This document shows positions 1 through 9,615 of a DNA stretch of 61,624 nt, piece by piece (the first letter of the stretch is position 1; every line of letters starts with the position of its first letter). The position numbers and the translations under genes were made by a program. A model generated the notes under the pieces. The model saw only the letters and a list, made by a program, of their open reading frames with translations, searched no databases and was not told the origin of the DNA. The DNA lies in NCBI GenBank assembly GCA_020630795.1, contig JAHDIK010000017.1, positions 1-61,624 on the forward strand, in the 5' to 3' direction. Source of the DNA: Colwellia sp. GTDB taxonomy: Bacteria; Pseudomonadota; Gammaproteobacteria; Enterobacterales; Alteromonadaceae.

Positions 1-63
1 GTTTAAAAGATGTTATTTAAACTTGGTAGTTACACAAAATGTGTTACAGGGTCCACAAAGCTG

Positions 64-3000
64 TTAAAACTCTTTTAAACGATTTAATACCCGTTTACTT
101 GAAACAGGATATGGTGTTTTTAGGTTCTGAGCATATAAAGATACTTTAAGCTCCTCAATCATCCATACAATATCGCTAAGTGCTTGTGGTAATGGTTGCC
201 CTTTCTTTTGTTTATTGATTACATCTTGATACGCTTTTTCTACTTTTTCAATTTCAATCATTTTTAAACGATCTTGATTTGGGTCTACAGGGAGTTTTTC
301 TAATCGTCTAATAATTGCTTGTAAATAACGGTTTATATCATCAAGTTTTTGATGACCTGAAGCACTAACAAAACCTTTAAACACTAACTTTTCAAGATGG
401 GCCTTAACATCACCATGCGATTGAATAATGTTTAAACTTACGTTGCCTTTAAGTTTTTTACGAATATCATGGGTTGTAGATAAGGCTTTCTCTACTTTAA
501 TCGCGCCTTTCAATACACAATCTGCGATTTCTGCTCTAACAAAATCTTTTACCTTTATAAACTCACTCTCGGTTCTAGGTAAGGCCCCATGTTCTATAAT
601 TAGGTGCTGACAAGCTGCAACAATACAATCTTGAAGTAAGTCTGTTATAGAGCCAAATGGATTAAAATATAAACCTAGCTTTGCTTTATTAGGCAGTTTT
701 TCTTGTAAATATTTGATAGGTGATGGGATATTCAACAATACAAGACGACTAACACCTTTAAGCATAGCTTGTTCAGCAATATCCTCTTGTTCAAATAGCT
801 CAATAGCAACTGATTTATTTTTATCAACAAGCGCTGGAAAAGCTTTAATCGTTATATTAGCTACTTTCTTTTCGTAACCACTAGGTAACGAGTTGAAGTC
901 CCATGTAGAAATATCTGCTCTTTCTATACCTTTATCAGCAACTTTTTTGATCGATTGTTTCACCTTGCCTTGAAGTGCAAGTTTTAGTTCATCTAAGTTT
1001 CTTCCCTGCTGAACTAACTTGTTCTTCTCATTCAGTACTTTAAAGTTCATTGTTAAATGAACAGGTAATTCTATATTGGTCCATGAATCCTCAGGTATTT
1101 TAACTCCTGTCATTCTAAGCAATTGTTTTTCTAACACTTCAACTAAAGGTTTATCTGTATCTGTCATGGCAGACACGCAGGCTTGAGCGTAATTTGGAGC
1201 GGGTACAAAATTACGTCGTAATGATTTAGGTAGCCCTTTTATAAGTGCTACAACAAGCTCTAAACGTAACGCAGGAATCAACCAGTCAAAGCCATGGTCT
1301 TGTACTTGGTTTAAAATACCAATAGGAATAACAACACTAATGCCGTCATCAATATCTCCAGGTGTGAAGTGGTATTGCAAAGGTAATGTTAAATTTCCCT
1401 GTTGCCATGTATCTGGATACTCTGTTTTTGATAACTCTTCTGATGTTTCATTAAGTAAAAATGCTTTAGTGAAATTGAGTAATTTACTATTGTTCTGCTT
1501 TTCTTTTTTCCACCATGATAGAAAACTACGCTGACAATTTACCGTATCTGGCAATTTGTTTGCGTAAAACTCCACTAAATGCTGTTCATCAATTAAAAAG
1601 TCTTTACGACGAGCCTTTTTCTCTAAATTTTCTATATCACTAACAAGCTTTTTATTGTCTCGGTAAAAGGCTTCATTAATAGTACTGTCGCCATTCACCA
1701 GCGCTTCGCGTATAAAAATATCTCTACACGTGTCAGGTTCAATATTTTTGAAGTTAACTTTTCTTTTAGCGATCAATATAAGACCGTACAGCGACACTTG
1801 CTCGTACGCCATTACAGCACCTTGTTTTTTCTCCCAATGAGGTTCGCTATAACTTTTTTTAATGAGGTGTTCGGCAAGTGGTTCTATCCAACTCGCCTCT
1901 ATTTTACCAACCATTCTTGCAAACAATCGGCTCGTTTCCACAAGTTCAGAAGCCATGATCCATTTAGGCGATTTTTTAGCTACTCCTGAGCCAGGAAATA
2001 TATAAAATTTACTGCCACGAGCGCCTTTATATTCGCGGTTTTCGTCTAGTTGACCAATATGACTTAACAAGCCTGAAAGCACCGACTGGTGTACAATATC
2101 TAGTTTACTTTCGTCTTCCGTATCGATACGCGTAACCGGAATGTTCAAGTCTTTTAGTGTAGATTTTAATTGACTATAGATATCTTGCCATTCGCGTATA
2201 CGCATATACGCTATATATTCTTTTTGGCACATTTTTCGAAATTGATTACTGCTTAATGCTTTTTGCTGATCGGTAATATAATTCCATAAATTCAACAGCG
2301 TAATAAAATCTGATTCTTTGTTTTTAAATCGATTATGTTTTTCATCAGCAGCTTGTTGTTTTTCATGTGGTCGTTCGCGTGGGTCTTGAATACTAAGCGC
2401 ACTAACAATAATCAGTACTTGTTCAATACAACCAAGATCGATTGACGTGAGTATCATTTTAGATAACCTAGGATCAATTGAAAACTTAGACAGTAAACGT
2501 CCTACTTTGGTCAACTTTGTAGACTGTTGTGTATTGCTTTTTTGGTACGATATTGCGGCAAGTTCTTCTAATAACTTTACACCGTCGTTTATGTTTCTTC
2601 CATCAGGCGGTTGTACAAATGGAAAGTCACTAATACTTCCTAAATCTAACGACAGCATTTGCAGTATTACAGTTGCTAAATTGGTACGTACAATTTCAGG
2701 ATCAGTGAACTCTGGTCTACCTAAAAAGTCTTCTTCCGAATATAAACGAATACAAACACCCGCTGATACCCTACCACAACGTCCAGAACGTTGATTAGCA
2801 CTCGCTTGAGAAATAGCTTCAATTGGCAAGCGCTGAACTTTGGTTCGATAGCTATAGCGAGATATTCGAGCTGTCCCTGGATCAATAACATATTTAATAC
2901 CTGGAACCGTTAAACTCGTTTCAGCAACGTTAGTGGCCAATACTATGTTTCGACCACTGTGAGGTTGAAATATTTTGTTTTGTTCTTGAACAGTTAAACG

Positions 3001-4005
3001 AGAATATAATGGTAAAATATTAGTATGACGTAAATTAGCTTTTTCTAATGCTGACGCGGTATCTCGTATCTCACGTTCACCGTTAAGGAATATGAGAATA
3101 TCCCCATGACTTATATCACTCAGCTCATCAACAGCATTTAAAATCCCTGAAATTACGTCTATATCATCTTTTTGGCTGTGGGCATCAGGCGATTGATGTT
3201 CGTTAAGCGGTCGATATAAAATATCTACAGGGAATGTTCTACCCGACACTTCTATAATTGGCGCATCATTAAAGTGTTTTGAAAAACGTTCTGGATCAAT
3301 GGTTGCAGACGTGATGATAACTTTAAGATCAGGTCTTTTAGGTAGTATTTGTTTTACATAACCTAATATAAAATCAATGTTTAAACTACGTTCATGAGCT
3401 TCATCAATAATTAACGTGTCGTACTGCCGTAACAAACGGTCAGTTTGCATTTCAGCTAATAAAATACCATCTGTCATCAACTTTATATGACTATGCTCAT
3501 CAACCATGTCATTGAATCTAACTTTATAACCAACCGACGTACCAAGCTTTGTATTAAGCTCTTCAGCAATACGTGTTGCTACAGTGCGTGCTGCAATACG
3601 CCTTGGTTGTGTGTGACCAATTATTCCCTCAATACCTCGACCTAATTCCAAACAAATTTTAGGAATTTGGGTTGTTTTTCCTGAACCTGTTTCGCCGGCA
3701 ATTATAACAACTTGATTTTTTTTGATGGTTTCAGCGATTTTGTCGACGTTTTGAGAAACGGGTAGCGTATCTGGATAAGAAATTTTCGGAAGATTACTTA
3801 ACTTGGTTTGCTTATTTACAAGTGAACGTTCGATTAACGAGGCGATATTACGTAACGCATTGTTTTTCTTATCACCGTCTTTTAATTTTTTACTATTAAT
3901 TAAACGGCTCTTAATTCGACTTCTGTCACTACCTTTAACATTAGGTAACAAGTCAAAAAGAGATTGGATTGACGGTACAGGATTTGAACTTACTTCTGAC
4001 GACAC
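64..4005 (-). CDS. hrpA: ATP-dependent RNA helicase HrpA (DEAH box)
   Basis: Large DEAH-box RNA helicase of 1313 residues, close to the usual length of about 1300 for proteobacterial HrpA. The Walker A motif GETGSGKTT lies near residues 104-112, the DEAH box (IIDEAHERS) near residue 200, and motif VI (QRSGRCGR) follows. The long C-terminal part matches the HrpA-specific extension. Family members unwind RNA, act on mRNA processing and rescue stalled ribosomes in the cytoplasm. The start is GTG at 4003-4005; no ATG lies in frame before the helicase core, and the N-terminus extends upstream of the conserved KISYPDTLPVSQ segment as in E. coli. The next gene upstream, a CBS-domain gene, is on the same strand about 100 bases away. 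Confidence 0.96.
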   Translation of the reverse strand: MSSEVSSNPVPSIQSLFDLLPNVKGSDRSRIKSRLINSKKLKDGDKKNNALRNIASLIERSLVNKQTKLSNLPKISYPDTLPVSQNVDKIAETIKKNQVVIIAGETGSGKTTQIPKICLELGRGIEGIIGHTQPRRIAARTVATRIAEELNTKLGTSVGYKVRFNDMVDEHSHIKLMTDGILLAEMQTDRLLRQYDTLIIDEAHERSLNIDFILGYVKQILPKRPDLKVIITSATIDPERFSKHFNDAPIIEVSGRTFPVDILYRPLNEHQSPDAHSQKDDIDVISGILNAVDELSDISHGDILIFLNGEREIRDTASALEKANLRHTNILPLYSRLTVQEQNKIFQPHSGRNIVLATNVAETSLTVPGIKYVIDPGTARISRYSYRTKVQRLPIEAISQASANQRSGRCGRVSAGVCIRLYSEEDFLGRPEFTDPEIVRTNLATVILQMLSLDLGSISDFPFVQPPDGRNINDGVKLLEELAAISYQKSNTQQSTKLTKVGRLLSKFSIDPRLSKMILTSIDLGCIEQVLIIVSALSIQDPRERPHEKQQAADEKHNRFKNKESDFITLLNLWNYITDQQKALSSNQFRKMCQKEYIAYMRIREWQDIYSQLKSTLKDLNIPVTRIDTEDESKLDIVHQSVLSGLLSHIGQLDENREYKGARGSKFYIFPGSGVAKKSPKWIMASELVETSRLFARMVGKIEASWIEPLAEHLIKKSYSEPHWEKKQGAVMAYEQVSLYGLILIAKRKVNFKNIEPDTCRDIFIREALVNGDSTINEAFYRDNKKLVSDIENLEKKARRKDFLIDEQHLVEFYANKLPDTVNCQRSFLSWWKKEKQNNSKLLNFTKAFLLNETSEELSKTEYPDTWQQGNLTLPLQYHFTPGDIDDGISVVIPIGILNQVQDHGFDWLIPALRLELVVALIKGLPKSLRRNFVPAPNYAQACVSAMTDTDKPLVEVLEKQLLRMTGVKIPEDSWTNIELPVHLTMNFKVLNEKNKLVQQGRNLDELKLALQGKVKQSIKKVADKGIERADISTWDFNSLPSGYEKKVANITIKAFPALVDKNKSVAIELFEQEDIAEQAMLKGVSRLVLLNIPSPIKYLQEKLPNKAKLGLYFNPFGSITDLLQDCIVAACQHLIIEHGALPRTESEFIKVKDFVRAEIADCVLKGAIKVEKALSTTHDIRKKLKGNVSLNIIQSHGDVKAHLEKLVFKGFVSASGHQKLDDINRYLQAIIRRLEKLPVDPNQDRLKMIEIEKVEKAYQDVINKQKKGQPLPQALSDIVWMIEELKVSLYAQNLKTPYPVSSKRVLNRLKEF

Positions 4006-4101
4006 GATGCGCTCTATTACATATTGATATTACCCATATAATACCAGTTTATGAAATAAAGCGCAGTAAGCTCAATTGAATTGATTTTAAGTAATATAAT
4101 T

Positions 4102-4542
4102 TTAAGCAGTTGATTTATGACTTATTTTATCTAAGCTTTCGCCTGAACGAATATGTTTATCTATCGCATGCAATACATCGTTTCGACAAATTGTACCTAA
4201 CAAATTACCATCGTCATCAACCACAGGGTAAACCTTAGGTTTATTGGTTAACATTGTTTGACCTAACTCAATCACGCTGTCATAAGGTTTTACGGTAAGT
4301 ACATCTTTACGCATAAGTTCAGCAACATAGGCAAAATGTTCGTTGTAATAAATTGAATCGATCATTTTCGACAGAACATCACTTTCTGACAAAAAACCAA
4401 TAAGTTGATGATCAGCGTCTATTACTGGCCCACCAATTTGTTTAGTTTTTAAAAACCTTAATGAAGCTTCTTGTACAACCATTTCCGGCGTAAATGTTAC
4501 TGGGTAATGGTTCATGTAGTCTTTAACTTGTAATGATTCCAT
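4102..4542 (-). CDS. CBS-domain protein (tandem CBS pair)
   Basis: Small 146-residue cytoplasmic protein made almost entirely of two CBS repeats, roughly residues 5-65 and 75-135. Typical signatures are seen: GGPVIDADHQLIGFLSESDVL in the first and YPVVDDDGNLLGTICRNDVL in the second. Stand-alone CBS pairs usually bind adenosyl nucleotides and act as energy or ligand sensors; the partner cannot be told from sequence. It lies upstream of hrpA on the same strand and downstream of an uncharacterised gene, with no evidence of tight coupling to either. Confidence 0.9.
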   Translation of the reverse strand: MESLQVKDYMNHYPVTFTPEMVVQEASLRFLKTKQIGGPVIDADHQLIGFLSESDVLSKMIDSIYYNEHFAYVAELMRKDVLTVKPYDSVIELGQTMLTNKPKVYPVVDDDGNLLGTICRNDVLHAIDKHIRSGESLDKISHKSTA

Positions 4543-4677
4543 ATCACTTGCCTATTTTTGTTTTTGATTTATCTATTAATAACTGTAGACCTTAATTCGT
4601 AAAAATTCTTAAATTTATCAATTTCGTAAATAACTTAACGTAAATATAACTTTATAGCAGATACTTGAACTATTTTA

Positions 4678-5466
4678 CTAGTTAATTAATGACAGTAAAG
4701 CTACCGGTTCAAGTTGCTCTTTTTCTTTACCTAATTCTTTAAGTGCTTTTTTAAACGTACTTCTAAGATGACCTTTTAAATGAGGTAAAACTTTCGATTT
4801 ATCAACACTTTTAAGTAAACAAAATAACGCTAAACTATAAACAGTTTCTAGTTCTGTAAGTGTTGACTGACGGTTAGCAAATCGATTATTACAACTTCCA
4901 CAACCTCCTTTAAACTGGAACGCTGTGTTAACGAAAATAACACCAAACCCCATAAAGCACGCGACAAGATCAATGGCTTGAGGAATGTTATCTTTCCCCC
5001 CTGGCGGTAAAGTTGGCGCTTGATAAACAAGTAACGTTGCAAGTACCTGTGCAAAAGATGACACTAGGTCTTGCGGTTGATTAACTTGCGCGGGGTTATA
5101 GCCAATTTCAATCATACTTCCTTCGTTTTGAGTGATAACAATATGAGCTGAATCACCTCGTAACAAACGACTACAAGTCAGCGCTGGAATTTGAGTATTT
5201 GTAGCAACGTTAGGCGCTACCAGCTTTAAAGGCCAATTTTGCATACCAGCGTACTTTACCGTTTGTTCGAAAACACGCTCCGCCATTTCATGAACACTTG
5301 ATACCCTACCAGGAAAAAATTCATTCGTAGGCAAAACAAGTTTGCTCTCGTGTTTAAGTAAATCACCGTTAAATTGCTCAATCGCCCAAGAATATGTATC
5401 AACTAACCAACGCTGAACGCCCTCTTCTAACAGAGGTTTAGATGTAAATAAATCTAATATTTTCAT
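4678..5466 (-). CDS. Unrecognised 262-residue protein with a CGSC motif
   Basis: I do not recognise this family. There is no signal peptide; the protein begins MKILDLFTSKPLLEEGVQRW. The middle has hydrophobic stretches with Pro and Gly near residues 140-185, followed by a glycine-rich cysteine motif, KGGCGSCNNRF, near residue 190. The C-terminal 60 residues are rich in Lys and Leu and probably helical. The CGSC pair could bind a metal or be redox active, but no second cysteine pair is obvious. It starts 17 bases downstream of the creA-like gene on the same strand, so the two are probably co-transcribed. Confidence 0.7.
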   Translation of the reverse strand: MKILDLFTSKPLLEEGVQRWLVDTYSWAIEQFNGDLLKHESKLVLPTNEFFPGRVSSVHEMAERVFEQTVKYAGMQNWPLKLVAPNVATNTQIPALTCSRLLRGDSAHIVITQNEGSMIEIGYNPAQVNQPQDLVSSFAQVLATLLVYQAPTLPPGGKDNIPQAIDLVACFMGFGVIFVNTAFQFKGGCGSCNNRFANRQSTLTELETVYSLALFCLLKSVDKSKVLPHLKGHLRSTFKKALKELGKEKEQLEPVALLSLIN

Positions 5467-5483
5467 TTATATATTCATTCTTA

Positions 5484-5969
5484 TTATTTATCATTTTTAT
5501 GTGACTGGGCCCAATCCCATGCTTTGGTATTGTATAGAGCAACTGTCGACACAGAGTGATGATGACTACCACTAGACTCTTTGGTTGAATACGACAAGTA
5601 GATTAATGTTTTATGTTCTTCATCATAAATTCTACGTACCTTTAAGCTTTTAAATAAAATACTTTTGGATTGCTTAAAAACAATCTCGCCGTTTTTTGAA
5701 CGATCTATCTTGCTTAACTGTTCTTGATTGAACTCACCGGTTTGTCGACACGCGATAGACATATCTGACGGATCACTAAAATCTAAATCTGCTTCGACAT
5801 GGCTGATATGACAAGTCACGCCCGTAACAATAGGATCTTGCTTTGCTTCAATCACTACATCTTTAGTTGTAAACATGCCTAAACTTACTTTTCCTACATT
5901 ATCGGAACAACCAACTAAACTAAAGACCGACAAACCAACGGCAGAAACTAAAACAGGAATACTCTTCAT
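5484..5969 (-). CDS. CreA family periplasmic protein
   Basis: 161 residues with an N-terminal signal ending in a lipobox-like LVGC near residue 20, so probably a lipoprotein or exported protein. The body matches the CreA family: a GKVSLGMFTTKDVVIEA segment, then a region on CHISHVEADLDFSDPSDMSIACRQTG, and a C-terminal LKVRRIYDEEHKTLIYLSYS strand. The biochemical function of CreA is unknown. Two conserved cysteines lie in the mature part. It precedes the unrecognised 262-residue gene by 17 bases and is probably in the same transcript. Confidence 0.88.
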   Translation of the reverse strand: MKSIPVLVSAVGLSVFSLVGCSDNVGKVSLGMFTTKDVVIEAKQDPIVTGVTCHISHVEADLDFSDPSDMSIACRQTGEFNQEQLSKIDRSKNGEIVFKQSKSILFKSLKVRRIYDEEHKTLIYLSYSTKESSGSHHHSVSTVALYNTKAWDWAQSHKNDK

Positions 5970-6198
5970 TATTACTAACCATAAGAAATTTTATAAAATC
6001 ATATCATGGAATATATGCTTCGTTGATTTGTAATTTCATTAAAAAGGCAATGACTAGACATTAAGGCGAGATCAATGAATTGTTATTTCAATATTAAGCT
6101 GAAATTAAGGAACAGAATACTAGACTTAACAGAGAACATTGTTTAACTTAATAACTGGTCGTACCAATAAATAAGTTACTAACTAAAAGCGAGCAAAT

Positions 6199-7008
6199 AT
6201 GTCTAACAATAACCGCGTTTCCGTTAACATAAAAAATAAAATAGCTTATGTGAAATTAAACAGAGCAGACAAGAAAAATGCTATCGATATGGCTATGTTC
6301 ACAGCGATAAAAAATACCATTAAATCGCTTAAGAAAAACCGAAGCATAAGAGCAATAATACTATCTGGCGACGGTAACGACTTTTGTTCGGGCTTAGATG
6401 TTAGTTTATTTAAATCTGGGTCAAGCGCTGCTAAGCTGCTGTTTAAATGGCATCCATGGCAAGCAAACTTAGCTCAGTTTATATCTACGGGATGGGCTCA
6501 GGTGCCTGTTCCTGTTATTGCAGCAATTCACGGAAGATGTTGGGGTGGAGGATTACAAATAGCCTTTGGCGCTGACTTTAGAATATCGACACCAGATGCG
6601 TCCATCGCAATTTTAGAAAGTAAATGGGGATTAATACCTGACATGGGTGGAACCGTCGCTTTTAAAAAACACATGACATTAGATGTGACAAAAGAACTTG
6701 CGATGACCGGTAAAGAGTTAAACGGTATTGAAGCAAATAAACTTGGTATGATCACCTATGTATCTGAAGATCCGATCGAACGAGCTGAGGAGCTAGCTGC
6801 AGAAATAATAAAACAAAATCCTGACGCTGTCGCCGCGTGCAAAAAATTATACAACAGAAGTTGGCATGGTTCAGACGGCTTAGCTTTATTACGAGAAGCC
6901 TACTATCAAATACGAACCTTTATGGGTAAAAATCAACGGATAAAGGCGTACAATCAAACTCACGAGATTGACCAGCATCGCGAGTTTAAAAATCGTAAAA
7001 ATTGGTAA
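6199..7008 (+). CDS. Crotonase/enoyl-CoA hydratase family protein
   Basis: 269-residue cytoplasmic protein of the crotonase fold. The two oxyanion-hole segments are visible: FCSGLDVSLF near residue 65 and GRCWGGGLQIAFGAD near residues 112-126. Position 142 carries the conserved ILESKWGLIPDMGG block. Family members hydrate, isomerise or cleave acyl-CoA thioesters; the exact substrate cannot be read. The gene stands alone on the plus strand between oppositely oriented genes, with ATG start and a GAGC-type weak ribosome binding site. Confidence 0.9.
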   Translation: MSNNNRVSVNIKNKIAYVKLNRADKKNAIDMAMFTAIKNTIKSLKKNRSIRAIILSGDGNDFCSGLDVSLFKSGSSAAKLLFKWHPWQANLAQFISTGWAQVPVPVIAAIHGRCWGGGLQIAFGADFRISTPDASIAILESKWGLIPDMGGTVAFKKHMTLDVTKELAMTGKELNGIEANKLGMITYVSEDPIERAEELAAEIIKQNPDAVAACKKLYNRSWHGSDGLALLREAYYQIRTFMGKNQRIKAYNQTHEIDQHREFKNRKNW

Positions 7009-7066
7009 CTTAGTATCGCGGCGTTAATGCGGATTGTAAATTAATGTCGCATTGCTTTCTATATCA

Positions 7067-7828
7067 CTAACGTAGAAAAGACTCATCAATATAGTGCTCT
7101 ATAATTTGATTAAGCCTTCCTTGTTCGTTTAGTTGTTTTATTGCCTGATTAAGTCTGGGTAACAAATAACTTAATTCTTTTCGCAACCTGAGCCTCAAAT
7201 CACCATCAGAATGAAGCTCGCTAAAAGATATAGGTATATTAAGTTGTTGCGACCAATACAATGCCGGCATATCACCACATATAATCTTTTCAACTCGACC
7301 CAATTTAAGTGCCATAATTAATTCTTTTTCAGATGAAAAATCAACTCGATTAAACTCGGTATCGTTGTGGTAATAATACCCTCTAACAGTTCCCATGTTT
7401 TCTCGTGGTGAATGTTGCTTTGTTAGCTCGCTACCTTTTTTCACCACTACATATTCTTTTATTCTGAGTATGCCATCAGTAAATACAAAAGCATCTACAC
7501 TTTCAGATTCAGGTAACCAATCTAGATTCACCAAATCAAAATCAATTTCACCTTTTTTTAAAGCATAGTTAGTGCGCATAGGAGGAAAAGTACGTTTAAC
7601 CCCTTTTATGTTTGCAGCTTTTAAAATTTCATCTAATAATTCAGGAACAATTCCAGGATACTCCCCATTATTAATATAATACGGGTACCACGCATTAGAT
7701 CCAGAGGGATCAAACCGTAAAACAGGGGCATTATTATCTTTAAGAAGAACAAGATTATTTGCAGAACTAAAGCACGAGTATGTAAAAACAATACTAAACA
7801 TCAAATAAAGTAGTATGTTCGTTTTCAT
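7067..7828 (-). CDS. Periplasmic solute-binding protein, family 3-like
   Basis: About 253 residues from the ATG at 7828, chosen because it begins a clear signal peptide (MKTNILLYLMFSIVFTYS) and the earlier in-frame start is a TTG inside an unlikely leader. The mature part has the layout of amino-acid ABC transporter or sensor binding domains: LRFDPSGSNAWYPYYING near the start, PGIVPELLDEILKAANI, the hinge region with EIDFDLVNLDWLPE, and a C-terminal LLPRLNQAIKQLNEQGRLNQIIEHY helix. No permease or ATPase gene is nearby, so it may be an orphan binding protein or a signalling accessory. Ligand unknown. Confidence 0.8.
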   Translation of the reverse strand: MKTNILLYLMFSIVFTYSCFSSANNLVLLKDNNAPVLRFDPSGSNAWYPYYINNGEYPGIVPELLDEILKAANIKGVKRTFPPMRTNYALKKGEIDFDLVNLDWLPESESVDAFVFTDGILRIKEYVVVKKGSELTKQHSPRENMGTVRGYYYHNDTEFNRVDFSSEKELIMALKLGRVEKIICGDMPALYWSQQLNIPISFSELHSDGDLRLRLRKELSYLLPRLNQAIKQLNEQGRLNQIIEHYIDESFLR

Positions 7829-7950
7829 GAAAAACTCTGTAGCGTTGTAATACAATAAGTTTAGCAAATAGCGATGGATTTACCACAACATGAAAACTTA
7901 GCTAACATTACATTTTAAAGAGCAAGTAGTTGCATAGGAAAATAATAGAA

Positions 7951-8037
7951 TGGTACCCGGGGCCGGACTTGAACCGGCACGCTGTTACCAGCGAGGGATT
8001 TTAAATCCCTTGTGTCTACCAATTCCACCACCCGGGC
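7951..8037 (-). tRNA. tRNA-Leu (TAA)
   Basis: 87 bases including an encoded CCA end. On the minus strand it reads GCCCGGGTGGTGGAATTGG at the 5' end, has a 7-base anticodon loop TTTAAAA giving anticodon TAA, a long variable arm typical of tRNA-Leu and the TTCAAGT T-loop. It is the last gene of the tRNA operon and identical to the two other Leu copies. Confidence 0.97.
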
Positions 8038-8132
8038 ATCGAGAAGGTATTTTTATAGTAATGATTGGTACACTACTCTGTAATTAACAAAGGCTGCTAA
8101 CAACAAATTAATAATAAATATGGATTACTTAA

Positions 8133-8219
8133 TGGTACCCGGGGCCGGACTTGAACCGGCACGCTGTTACCAGCGAGGGATTTTAAATCCCTTGTGTCTA
8201 CCAATTCCACCACCCGGGC
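8133..8219 (-). tRNA. tRNA-Leu (TAA), second copy
   Basis: 87 bases with encoded CCA, same sequence as the copies at 7951 and 8535, anticodon TAA in a TTTAAAA loop with a long variable arm. It lies in the middle of the tRNA operon, transcribed on the minus strand. Confidence 0.97.
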
Positions 8220-8277
8220 ATCGGGATAAGCTTTTTTATAGTAGAGATTGGTTCCCTACTTCACCTAAGTGAGAAAT

Positions 8278-8353
8278 TGGAGCGGCTAACGAGACTCGAA
8301 CTCGTGACATTCACGTTGGCAACGTGATGCTCTACCAACTGAGCTACAGCCGC
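8278..8353 (-). tRNA. tRNA-Gly (GCC)
   Basis: 76 bases with encoded CCA. The acceptor stem is GCGGCTG paired with TAGCCGC, the discriminator base is T as usual for glycine, and the anticodon loop TTGCCAA gives GCC. Identical to the neighbouring copies at 8391 and 8757. Confidence 0.97.
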
Positions 8354-8390
8354 TTCGCATGTAAGTTTATCTTACTAATTTTGTAAAAGT

Positions 8391-8466
8391 TGGAGCGGCT
8401 AACGAGACTCGAACTCGTGACATTCACGTTGGCAACGTGATGCTCTACCAACTGAGCTACAGCCGC
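8391..8466 (-). tRNA. tRNA-Gly (GCC), second copy
   Basis: 76 bases with encoded CCA, sequence identical to the copy at 8278 and separated from it by only 37 bases, indicating a recent tandem duplication within the operon. Confidence 0.97.
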
Positions 8467-8534
8467 TTAGAAACTTTTACTAATTCTATGTATGCCAATA
8501 CATAGTACTACTTACCCAACCTGCAATAATGAAA

Positions 8535-8621
8535 TGGTACCCGGGGCCGGACTTGAACCGGCACGCTGTTACCAGCGAGGGATTTTAAATCCCTTGTGTC
8601 TACCAATTCCACCACCCGGGC
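8535..8621 (-). tRNA. tRNA-Leu (TAA), third copy
   Basis: 87 bases with encoded CCA and anticodon TAA. It sits 4 bases downstream of tRNA-Cys in the direction of transcription, which corresponds to the leuZ position in the glyW-cysT-leuZ operon of E. coli. Confidence 0.97.
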
Positions 8622-8625
8622 ATTA

Positions 8626-8699
8626 TGGAGGCGGGTCCCGGAGTCGAACCGAGGTCCACGGATTTGCAATCCGCTGCATAGCCATTCTGCCAACCCGCC
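8626..8699 (-). tRNA. tRNA-Cys (GCA)
   Basis: 74 bases with encoded CCA. The acceptor stem begins GGCGGGT and the anticodon loop TTGCAAA gives GCA. It is the only Cys gene in the cluster and corresponds to cysT of the E. coli operon downstream of pgsA. Confidence 0.97.
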
Positions 8700-8756
8700 G
8701 TTTCATTAACTACGAGTTGAGGTAGTATTCCTTAGAATTTTCTCTTAAAAAGAAAT

Positions 8757-8832
8757 TGGAGCGGCTAACGAGACTCGAACTCGTGACATTCACGTTGGCA
8801 ACGTGATGCTCTACCAACTGAGCTACAGCCGC
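8757..8832 (-). tRNA. tRNA-Gly (GCC), first gene of the operon
   Basis: 76 bases with encoded CCA, identical to the two other Gly copies. It is the promoter-proximal gene of the operon and corresponds to glyW of E. coli. Confidence 0.97.
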
Positions 8833-8865
8833 TTCATCTGTTGACTCCCTGTCAACTGGAAACGC

Positions 8866-8893
8866 ATTTTACATTGATATTATGTTGAGTCAA
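8866..8893 (-). promoter_or_regulatory. Promoter of the Gly-Cys-Leu tRNA operon
   Basis: On the minus strand there is TTGACT (8888-8893), a 16-base spacer and TAAAAT (8866-8871), followed at once by GCG, the GC-type discriminator expected of growth-rate controlled stable RNA promoters. It lies 34 bases upstream of the first tRNA. Confidence 0.65.
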
Positions 8894-8974
8894 CTATTTA
8901 ATTTCAATTTTATTTCGACTGCTTAAAAAGCGTCTAATATGCTGTTTTTTTAGCTTGTTTCAATAAAATAACGT

Positions 8975-9559
8975 CTAATTATTGGCTTTTAGTTCAGGCC
9001 AAGCCGCTTTAAAGTAGTTCATCATAGACATAAATGTTAAAACTGTTGCTAAAGAATAGAACCCATATGCCAAAAACATCAAAATTTCGTGTGGAAAATT
9101 AAATAATATTAAAGGAATATCGTAATTAGGTTGCCAAATTAACCCCATAATACCTAGCATTTGTGCCGCGGTTTTATATTTACCCATGCTCGACACTGCA
9201 ATTTCGTCCCTTTTACCTCGCGACGACATAAATTCGCGCAACGCACTAATGAATACTTCTCGTGAGATCATCAATGCACCAGAAATAGTGATGTACCATA
9301 CGTTGTAGTCTTGAATTAACATTGCAAGCGCACAAACAACCATAAGCTTATCAGCGACAGGGTCAATAAATGCGCCAAATGAAGAAGATTGATTTAACTT
9401 GCGAGCTAAATACCCATCTAACGCGTCACTTATTGCTGCAAACCAAAAAACAACAAACGCACCAAAGTGATTCCAACTAACGGGTAAATAAAAAACGAGA
9501 ATGAAAACGGGTATTAAAACAATTCGAAATAACGTAATTTGATTGGGAATAGTCCACAT
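8975..9559 (-). CDS. pgsA: CDP-diacylglycerol--glycerol-3-phosphate 3-phosphatidyltransferase
   Basis: 194-residue inner-membrane enzyme that makes phosphatidylglycerol phosphate, the committed step of phosphatidylglycerol and cardiolipin synthesis. The CDP-alcohol phosphotransferase signature DG-x2-AR-x8-G-x3-D-x3-D is complete, from DGYLAR near residue 47 to the final Asp of DPVADK near residue 70. Several hydrophobic segments span the protein, and length is normal (E. coli 182). It follows uvrC in the same orientation and precedes the tRNA operon, the same order as in E. coli. Confidence 0.96.
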   Translation of the reverse strand: MWTIPNQITLFRIVLIPVFILVFYLPVSWNHFGAFVVFWFAAISDALDGYLARKLNQSSSFGAFIDPVADKLMVVCALAMLIQDYNVWYITISGALMISREVFISALREFMSSRGKRDEIAVSSMGKYKTAAQMLGIMGLIWQPNYDIPLILFNFPHEILMFLAYGFYSLATVLTFMSMMNYFKAAWPELKANN

Positions 9560-9615
9560 AATATAGCTTCAATTAAATACAGCTTTTAATTGCAACCATT
9601 CTCACAGATTTTCAT

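Noticed and set aside
8492..8725. Open frames on both strands across the tRNA cluster
   Set aside because: They run through tRNA-Leu and tRNA-Cys sequence, whose structure explains the bases; no ribosome binding site or family match.
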